A stretch of DNA of 35,233 nt from Actinomycetota bacterium (GTDB taxonomy: Bacteria; Actinomycetota; Thermoleophilia; Solirubrobacterales; 70-9). Each line of letters begins with the position of its first letter. Positions within the stretch are counted from its first letter, which is position 1. The notes beneath the pieces were generated by a model. That model was not told the DNA's origin. It was given only the letters and a program-made list of their open reading frames with translations, and searched no databases. The DNA lies in assembly GCA_016870325.1 (NCBI GenBank), contig VGBV01000011.1, forward strand, positions 1 to 35,233, given 5' to 3'. Of the stretch, positions 29,915-35,233 are shown in pieces. A program made the position numbers and the translations under genes.

Positions 29915-32392
29915 ATGAGGGTGCCGCTGGAGTGGCTGGCCGAGTACTGCGATCCCGGCTGGGAACCGGAGCGGCTGGCCGAGCGCCTGGCGATGACCGG
30001 GACCGAGGTCGAGCGCGTGACGCGCGCCGGGACGCCCTCGGCGGACGGCTTCGTGATCGGCCACGTCAGCTCGGTCGACGCGCATCCCGACGCCGACCGG
30101 CTCAGCGTCTGCGTCGTCGACACCGGCGGCGGCGAGCGCACGATCGTCTGCGGCGCCCCGAACGTCGCGGCCGGGCAGACGGTGCCCGTGGCGCTGCCGG
30201 GCGCCGTGCTTCCCGACGGGACCAAGCTGCGCAAGGCGAAGCTGCGCGGCGTCGAGTCGGACGGGATGATCCTCTCGGAGACCGAGATCGAGCTCGGCGA
30301 GGACGCCGACGGGATCATCGTGCTGGACGGTCAGGGGGCTCCGGCGCCCGGAACGCCGCTGGGCGAGGTGATCCCGCTCTCGCAGGCGGTGCTCGAGCTG
30401 GAGGTGACCTCGAACCGCTCCGACTGCCTCGCGATCTTCGGCGTCGCGCGCGAGGTGCACGCGGTCACCGGCGCCGAGCTGGCCCCCGAGCCCTGGGCCG
30501 AGGACGCGCCGGCCGAGGGGGAGGGAGCGCTCGAGGACCTCGCCTCGGTCACGGTCGAGGTTCCCGGGCTCTGCCCGCGCTTCACCGCCCGGGTCTTCAC
30601 CGACGTCAGCGTCGGCCCTTCGCCGCTGTGGCTGAGGGCGCGCCTGATCGCGGCCGGCCAGCGGCCGATCAACAACGTCGTCGACATCACCAACTACGTG
30701 ATGCTGCTCTGCGGCCAGCCGCTGCACGCGTTCGACCTGGACGAGGTCCCCGGCGGCGAGCTGACGATCCGAGCGGCGGCCGCGGGTGAGAAGCTGACCA
30801 CGCTCGACGGCGTCGAGCGCGAGCTCGACGCCGGCGCGGTGCTCGTCTGCGACCGCGAGGGCCCCTCCGCGATCGCCGGGATCATGGGCGGCCGGCGCTC
30901 CGAGGTCTCCGAGGCCACGACCAGGGTGCTGCTCGAGGTCGCGACCTGGAACGGGGTCAACATCCTGCGCACCTCGCGCAGGCTCGGCCTGCGCTCGGAG
31001 GCCTCGGCCCGGTTCGAGAAGCAGCTGCACCCGGCGCTGACGATGCGCGCCCAGCACCTCGCCTCGAGGCTGCTGGTCGAGCTGGCCGGGGCCAGGCTGG
31101 TGCCGGGGACGATCGACGTCTCCGCCGGCGAGCCGGAGCCGCGCGTCGTCTCGCTCAGGGTGCCGCGCGTCGAGGCGCTGATCGGGATGGAGGTCGATGG
31201 CGAGACCTGCGCCGAGCGCCTCGAGAGCCTCGGGTTCGGTGTGAAGCTGAGGAAGGCGAAGGGCGGTGAGATCGCCGCCACGGTGCCGCTCGAGCGCGAC
31301 TCCGACGTGCGGCGCGAGGCCGACCTGATCGAGGAGGTCGCGCGGCTGGGCGACCTCGACAAGACGCTGCCGAGCACGCTGCCGTCGGCGCCGACCGTGG
31401 GCGGTCTGAGCCGGGAGCAGCGGCTGCGCCGCCGCGCCGAGGACGTGCTCCGGGGCCTGGGCGCCGACGAGATCGTCGGCTGGAGCTTCGCCGACGCGGC
31501 GCTCGGCGACCGTCTGCGCCTGCCCGAGGACGATCCTCGGCGCCGGCTGGTCTCGCTCGGCAACCCGCTCTCGGGCGAGCAGTCGGCGATGCGGGCGACG
31601 CTGCTCGGCAGCCTGCTGGACGCCGCCCGGCTCAACCTCTCTCGCGGCGCCGAGCGGGTGACGCTGTACGAGTCGGGCCGCGTCCACCTGGTCGAATCCG
31701 GGGCCGCGGCGGTGCTGGGCCGACACCCCGCGCCGGTCTCCGAGCCGCACCGGCTCGGGCTGCTCGCGAGCGGGGCCCCGGCGCGGAGCTGGCGCGGAGA
31801 GGGCGCACCCGTGGACTTCTTCGCCGTCAAGGGCCTGCTGGAGGCGCTCTGCGCGCAGCTCGGCGCCGAGGTCGAGGTCGAGGCGGCGCCGGAGCCGTTC
31901 CTCAGCCCGGGCCGCTCGGCCGCGATCGTGCTCGCCCCGCTGGACGACGAGGGCGCGCGCGGAGACCCGGTCGCGGCGGGCTGGATCGGCGAGGTGCATC
32001 CCCTGGTCGCCCGCTCCTGGGACCTCGAGTCGGCGGCCGGCTTCGAGCTCGACAGCGGCGCGCTGATCGCCGCCGCGGGGGCCGGGCGCGAGCGCTACGA
32101 GGACGTCACCACCTTCCCGCCGGTGCACGAGGACCTGGCCGTGGTCCTGCCCGACGAGGTCTCGGCCCGGGAGCTGCGCGAGCGGGTGCTCGAGGCGGGC
32201 GGCGAGCTGCTTGTCTCGGCCCGGATCTTCGACCTCTACCGCGGCGACCAGGTCGGCGAGGGGCGCCGCAGCCTGGCGCTGCAGCTCGCCTTCCGGGCGC
32301 CTGACCGCACGCTCACCGACGAGGAGGTGGCCGGGCGCCGCGAGGCGATCACAGCGGCGATCGGCGAGGTCGGAGGGAGCCTGCGTGAGTAG
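29915..32392 (+). CDS. pheT: Phenylalanyl-tRNA synthetase beta subunit
   Basis: 825 residues from ATG 29915, which has AGGGG 6 bases upstream; TTG 29909 is less likely. Domain order: PLEWLAEYCD start, tRNA_bind domain (~40-150), B3/B4 editing domain (PINNVVDITNYVMLLCGQPLHAFD near 250-275), B5 domain (~395-470), core-like domain with GNPLSGEQSAMRATLL near 550-565, and the C-terminal FDX-ACB anticodon domain (FPPVHEDLAVVLPDEV). It completes the (alpha-beta)2 enzyme. Overlaps argC by 8 bases. Confidence 0.97.
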   Translation: MRVPLEWLAEYCDPGWEPERLAERLAMTGTEVERVTRAGTPSADGFVIGHVSSVDAHPDADRLSVCVVDTGGGERTIVCGAPNVAAGQTVPVALPGAVLPDGTKLRKAKLRGVESDGMILSETEIELGEDADGIIVLDGQGAPAPGTPLGEVIPLSQAVLELEVTSNRSDCLAIFGVAREVHAVTGAELAPEPWAEDAPAEGEGALEDLASVTVEVPGLCPRFTARVFTDVSVGPSPLWLRARLIAAGQRPINNVVDITNYVMLLCGQPLHAFDLDEVPGGELTIRAAAAGEKLTTLDGVERELDAGAVLVCDREGPSAIAGIMGGRRSEVSEATTRVLLEVATWNGVNILRTSRRLGLRSEASARFEKQLHPALTMRAQHLASRLLVELAGARLVPGTIDVSAGEPEPRVVSLRVPRVEALIGMEVDGETCAERLESLGFGVKLRKAKGGEIAATVPLERDSDVRREADLIEEVARLGDLDKTLPSTLPSAPTVGGLSREQRLRRRAEDVLRGLGADEIVGWSFADAALGDRLRLPEDDPRRRLVSLGNPLSGEQSAMRATLLGSLLDAARLNLSRGAERVTLYESGRVHLVESGAAAVLGRHPAPVSEPHRLGLLASGAPARSWRGEGAPVDFFAVKGLLEALCAQLGAEVEVEAAPEPFLSPGRSAAIVLAPLDDEGARGDPVAAGWIGEVHPLVARSWDLESAAGFELDSGALIAAAGAGRERYEDVTTFPPVHEDLAVVLPDEVSARELRERVLEAGGELLVSARIFDLYRGDQVGEGRRSLALQLAFRAPDRTLTDEEVAGRREAITAAIGEVGGSLRE

Positions 32393-33440
32393 CGGGGGCC
32401 CCCAACCCCTGGCGGCGGATGCCGTCGCGCGGGTTCTGGTCGCAGGCGCTTCCGGCTACGCGGGCGCGCTGGCGGCGGAGCTGTGCTGGCTGCACCCGCG
32501 ACTGGAGCTGGTCCACGCGACCGCGCGCAGCGACGTCGGCGTCGCGCTGCGCGAGCTCTACCCCCAGCACACCGCGCCGATCGCGCTCGAGGAGCTCGAC
32601 CTGGGCTCGCTGGACGGGATCGACGCCGCGATCGTGGCCTACCCGCACGGGGCCTCGGCGCCGGTCGTGGCAGAGATGCGCGGCCTCGGGATCAGCGTCG
32701 TCGACCTCTCGGCCGACTTCCGCCTGCGCGACGTGCCGACCTACGAGCGCTGGTACGGGCCCCACGGCGACCCCGACCTGCTGGACGGCGCCGCCTACGG
32801 GCTGACCGAGCTGAACAGGGAGGCGATCGCCGGGGCCGGCCTGGTCGCCAACCCGGGCTGCTACCCGACCGCGACCGTGCTGGCGCTGGCGCCTCTCGCC
32901 GAGGCGGGGCTGATCGAGGACGTCATCGTCGACGCCAAGTCCGGCGTCTCGGGCGCGGGGCGGGGCGCGGCGGATGAGATGGAGGCGCTGAAGCGGAGCG
33001 AGGACAGCCGCCCCTACAAGGTGGGCGGCCACCGCCACATGCCGGAGATCGAGCAGGAGCTGACCGCGCTGGCCGCGACGGGCAACGGCTCTGGGGGCCG
33101 CGCGATCCCGGTCACCTTCATCCCGCACCTGCTGCCCTTCGACCACGGTGAGCTGGTCAGCTGCTACGTCAGCGGCGCGGGCGACCTGGATGCCGGGGAG
33201 CTGCGCGCGCTCTATCGGGACCGCTACGCGGAGGAGCCCTTCGTGCAGCTCTCCGATCAGCCGCCCGGGGTCAGCTCCGTTCGCGGAACCAACCTCTGCC
33301 GGATCCACGTCACCGCCGCCGACGGGGGCAGGGTGATCGCCTTCGCCGTGATCGACAACCTCTGGAAGGGGGCGGCGTCCCAGGCGATCCAGAACCTGAA
33401 CCTGATGCTGGGACTGCCCGAGGGGGAGGGGATCTCGTGA
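32385..33440 (+). CDS. argC: N-acetyl-gamma-glutamyl-phosphate reductase
   Basis: 351 residues from GTG 32385, which overlaps the pheT end. NADPH-binding VLVAGASGYAGALAAEL, catalytic cysteine in LVANPGCYPTATVLAL near 163, and the active-site histidine block GGHRHMPEIEQEL. Third step of arginine synthesis: reduction of N-acetylglutamyl phosphate to the semialdehyde. First gene of argCJB; its stop overlaps argJ as GTGA. Coupling of pheT to argC suggests the arg genes are read at least partly from the pheST transcript. Confidence 0.97.
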   Translation: MSSGGPQPLAADAVARVLVAGASGYAGALAAELCWLHPRLELVHATARSDVGVALRELYPQHTAPIALEELDLGSLDGIDAAIVAYPHGASAPVVAEMRGLGISVVDLSADFRLRDVPTYERWYGPHGDPDLLDGAAYGLTELNREAIAGAGLVANPGCYPTATVLALAPLAEAGLIEDVIVDAKSGVSGAGRGAADEMEALKRSEDSRPYKVGGHRHMPEIEQELTALAATGNGSGGRAIPVTFIPHLLPFDHGELVSCYVSGAGDLDAGELRALYRDRYAEEPFVQLSDQPPGVSSVRGTNLCRIHVTAADGGRVIAFAVIDNLWKGAASQAIQNLNLMLGLPEGEGIS

Positions 33441-34633
33441 GCGCCCAAGGCGCGCCCGGACGCGCAGCGGAGGACGCGCCGCATCGTTCGTTCTTCCGCA
33501 GCCGCTGGGTCGAGCCGCCATCCGGCGTCGAGGAGCTCGACCCCGCTCAGCTCGCACCCGGCTTCCGCGCCGGCGGCGTCGCCTGCGGCCTCAAGGGCGG
33601 CGAGACCGACGTCGGGGTGCTGGTCTGCGACGACGAGGCAGTGCGCTCGGCGCTGGCGCTGACCGCGAACGCCTCCGCCGCCGCCCCGGTCAGGCTCTGC
33701 CGCGAGGAGTGCGACCACGGCTCGATCCGCGCGGTCGCCGTCAACTCCGGGAACGCGAACGCGGCCACCGGCGAGCAGGGCTACCGCGACGCGGCGGGGA
33801 TGCGCGACGCCGCGGCCGAGGCGCTCGGGCTGGAGCCCGCGAGCGTCGCCGTCGCCGAGACGGGCACGATCGGGGTGCCGCTCGAGGCCGAGCTGGTGAT
33901 TCCCGCGGTCTCCGAGGCGGCCGGAGCCGTCTCCGAGCGCGGCGGCGCCGAGTTCACGCGCTCGATCATGACCACCGACCAGGGTCCCAAGTGCTGCACT
34001 GTCCGAGCCGGAGGAGTGACGCTCTCGGCCCAGGCGAAGGGGGCGGGGATGATCGAGCCCGGGTTCGCAACCATGCTCTGCTTCGTGCAGACCGACGCCC
34101 TCATCGACGACGCCGACTCCGATCTCCGCGCCGCCCTCGCCGGCTCGATGGAGCGGATCACCGTGGACGGCCAGATGAGCACCAACGACACCGTGCTGCT
34201 GCAGGCGACCGGCGCTTCCGGGGAGCCGCTTCCCGGCGGCCTGCTCGAAGCCGTGCTGCTGCAGCTCGCGCTCGAGATCGCCGCCGACGGGGAGGGGGCC
34301 ACCCGGGTCGGGCGCATCGAGGTCTGCGAGGCCCGCGACCGCGATGAGGCTGAGCGCGTGGCCCGCGCGATCGGCAACTCGCCGCTGGTGAAGACGGCGC
34401 TGTTCGGGCGCGATCCCAACTGGGGCCGGATCTCCCAGGCCGCAGGGCAGGCCCTCGCCGGCGAGGAGCTGGAGGAGCTGGGGCCCGACCGCATCGACGC
34501 GACCGAGCTGGCCGATGACACGGCCGAGCCCGAGCTCAGCGTGCGGCTTGGCCGGGGCGAGGCCTCGACCCACCTCTACTTCAGCGACCTGACCTATGAC
34601 TACGTCCGGATCAACGCGGAGTACACGACCTGA
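33437..34633 (+). CDS. argJ: Glutamate N-acetyltransferase / amino-acid acetyltransferase ArgJ
   Basis: 398 residues. The self-cleavage site is within GAGMIEPGFATMLCFVQTD, where the threonine of AT-ML becomes the N-terminal nucleophile of the beta chain. NSGNANAATG, MTTDQGPK and NDTVLLQATG (family signatures) and GRDPNWGRISQAAG are present. It recycles the acetyl group from N-acetylornithine to glutamate. The first ~30 residues are a polar extension before GFRAGGVACGLK. Confidence 0.97.
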   Translation: MSAQGAPGRAAEDAPHRSFFRSRWVEPPSGVEELDPAQLAPGFRAGGVACGLKGGETDVGVLVCDDEAVRSALALTANASAAAPVRLCREECDHGSIRAVAVNSGNANAATGEQGYRDAAGMRDAAAEALGLEPASVAVAETGTIGVPLEAELVIPAVSEAAGAVSERGGAEFTRSIMTTDQGPKCCTVRAGGVTLSAQAKGAGMIEPGFATMLCFVQTDALIDDADSDLRAALAGSMERITVDGQMSTNDTVLLQATGASGEPLPGGLLEAVLLQLALEIAADGEGATRVGRIEVCEARDRDEAERVARAIGNSPLVKTALFGRDPNWGRISQAAGQALAGEELEELGPDRIDATELADDTAEPELSVRLGRGEASTHLYFSDLTYDYVRINAEYTT

Positions 34634-34634
34634 C

Positions 34635-35233
34635 ATGCCCGAGCCCAGCCGGCCAGCCATGACCACCTCGGTCGAGACCCTGCTCGAGGCGCTGCCCTAC
34701 ATCAGGCAGTTCCACGGGCGCACGATCGTGATCAAGTACGGCGGCTCGGCGATGCGGGACGAGGAGCTGCGTGAGGCGTTCGCGACAGACGTGGTGCTGC
34801 TCAAGTACGTCGGCCTGAACCCGGTGATCGTGCATGGCGGCGGCCCCGAGATCACCGACTACATGGAGCGCCTGGGGATGGAAGTGAAGTTCGTCGAGGG
34901 CCTGCGGGTCTCCGACGAGCAGACCGTCGAGGTGGCGAAGATGGTGCTGCTCGGCAAGATCAACTCCGACATCCTCACCCGGATCAGCCGCCACGGCCAG
35001 CCCGCCGTCGGGCTCGGTGGCGAGGACGGACGACTGTTCGAGGTCAGGCCCGCCGCCAACGCCGAGCGGGTCGGCTTCGTCGGCGAGATCGAGCGCGTCA
35101 ACGTCGACGTCATCAACCACATCGCCGAGGACTACGTCCCCGTGATCGCATCGGTCGGGACCGATCGCGACGGGCACTCCTACAACGTCAACGCCGACGA
35201 GGCGGCGGGCAAGGTCGCCGCCGCCCTGCGCGC
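34635..35233 (+). CDS. argB: Acetylglutamate kinase (3' end outside window)
   Basis: ATG 34635, two bases after the argJ stop, opens a frame that runs to the window edge without a stop (199 codons visible). MTTSVETLLEALPYIRQF (a second possible start at ATG 34659), then the kinase core IVIKYGGSAM, PVIVHGGGPEI, KINSDILTRI and YNVNADEAAGKVAAAL. Phosphorylates N-acetylglutamate, the second step of arginine synthesis and the usual point of arginine feedback control. Confidence 0.96.
   Translation, partial: MPEPSRPAMTTSVETLLEALPYIRQFHGRTIVIKYGGSAMRDEELREAFATDVVLLKYVGLNPVIVHGGGPEITDYMERLGMEVKFVEGLRVSDEQTVEVAKMVLLGKINSDILTRISRHGQPAVGLGGEDGRLFEVRPAANAERVGFVGEIERVNVDVINHIAEDYVPVIASVGTDRDGHSYNVNADEAAGKVAAALR

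Noticed and set aside
29591-32128. 845-residue minus-strand ORF opposite pheS/pheT
   Set aside because: Shadow frame of two well-supported synthetase genes.

Overview
This is a GC-rich (roughly 70%) bacterial chromosome segment from a high-GC actinomycete-type organism, most probably in the Thermoleophilia/Solirubrobacterales. The evidence is many GTG starts with 4-base GTGA gene overlaps, a WhiG/FliA-type sigma factor beside a Xer recombinase, an F420-type LLM oxidoreductase remnant, a cyclic-di-AMP riboswitch on cell-wall hydrolase genes, and TANNNT boxes sitting just before start codons (leaderless transcription). The genus-level guess is inference. No insertion sequence, phage gene, CRISPR array or rRNA was seen.

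Layout. 1-3.5 kb: the tail of dprA, a HAD phosphatase, thiD (with no ordinary start codon), a 40-codon small ORF and ilvD. 3.5-5.3 kb, minus strand: an alpha/beta hydrolase coupled to an MTHFSD/archaeal-type 5-formyl-THF cyclo-ligase-like protein. 5.4-8.3 kb: an L,D-transpeptidase, a XerC/D recombinase and a sigma factor. 8.4-10.9 kb: an EF-G-like GTPase and an RNase HI-like protein, followed by a broken DUF4442 thioesterase gene. 11.2-16.5 kb: a block bracketed by tRNA-Gly(GCC) and tRNA-Cys(GCA). It holds a helical unknown protein, a tightly overlapping four-gene cassette (GNAT, AMP-forming acyl ligase, PLP decarboxylase, acyl carrier protein) and an LLM oxidoreductase that has lost its first ~80 residues next to tRNA-Cys. 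16.6-18.6 kb: NfeD-like protein, crcB, a candidate structured RNA with an intrinsic terminator, and an NAD-dependent epimerase. 18.7-22.3 kb: tRNA-Val(GAC) with an unusual C33, a short MgtE-like transporter, a secreted protein with a duplicated domain, and an RlpA-like plus M23 peptidase operon under a c-di-AMP riboswitch. 22.3-35.2 kb: the translation/arginine supercluster thrS, infC, rpmI, rplT, SpoU methyltransferase, pheS, pheT, argC, argJ, argB. A methyltransferase gene and an antisense secreted lyase-like gene are inserted between infC and rpmI.

How the genes work together. Most of the window is housekeeping: translation, amino-acid and thiamine biosynthesis, and cell-wall remodelling. 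The least ordinary part is the 11.8-15.6 kb cassette. A ligase can load an acid onto the carrier protein, a BtrK/exosortase-A-type decarboxylase can act on the loaded intermediate, and the acetyltransferase-like protein may transfer or cap the product. No exosortase is visible nearby. Other points worth following are the unknown structured RNA near crcB, the recurring leaderless promoter pattern, and gene decay and rearrangement at tRNA borders.
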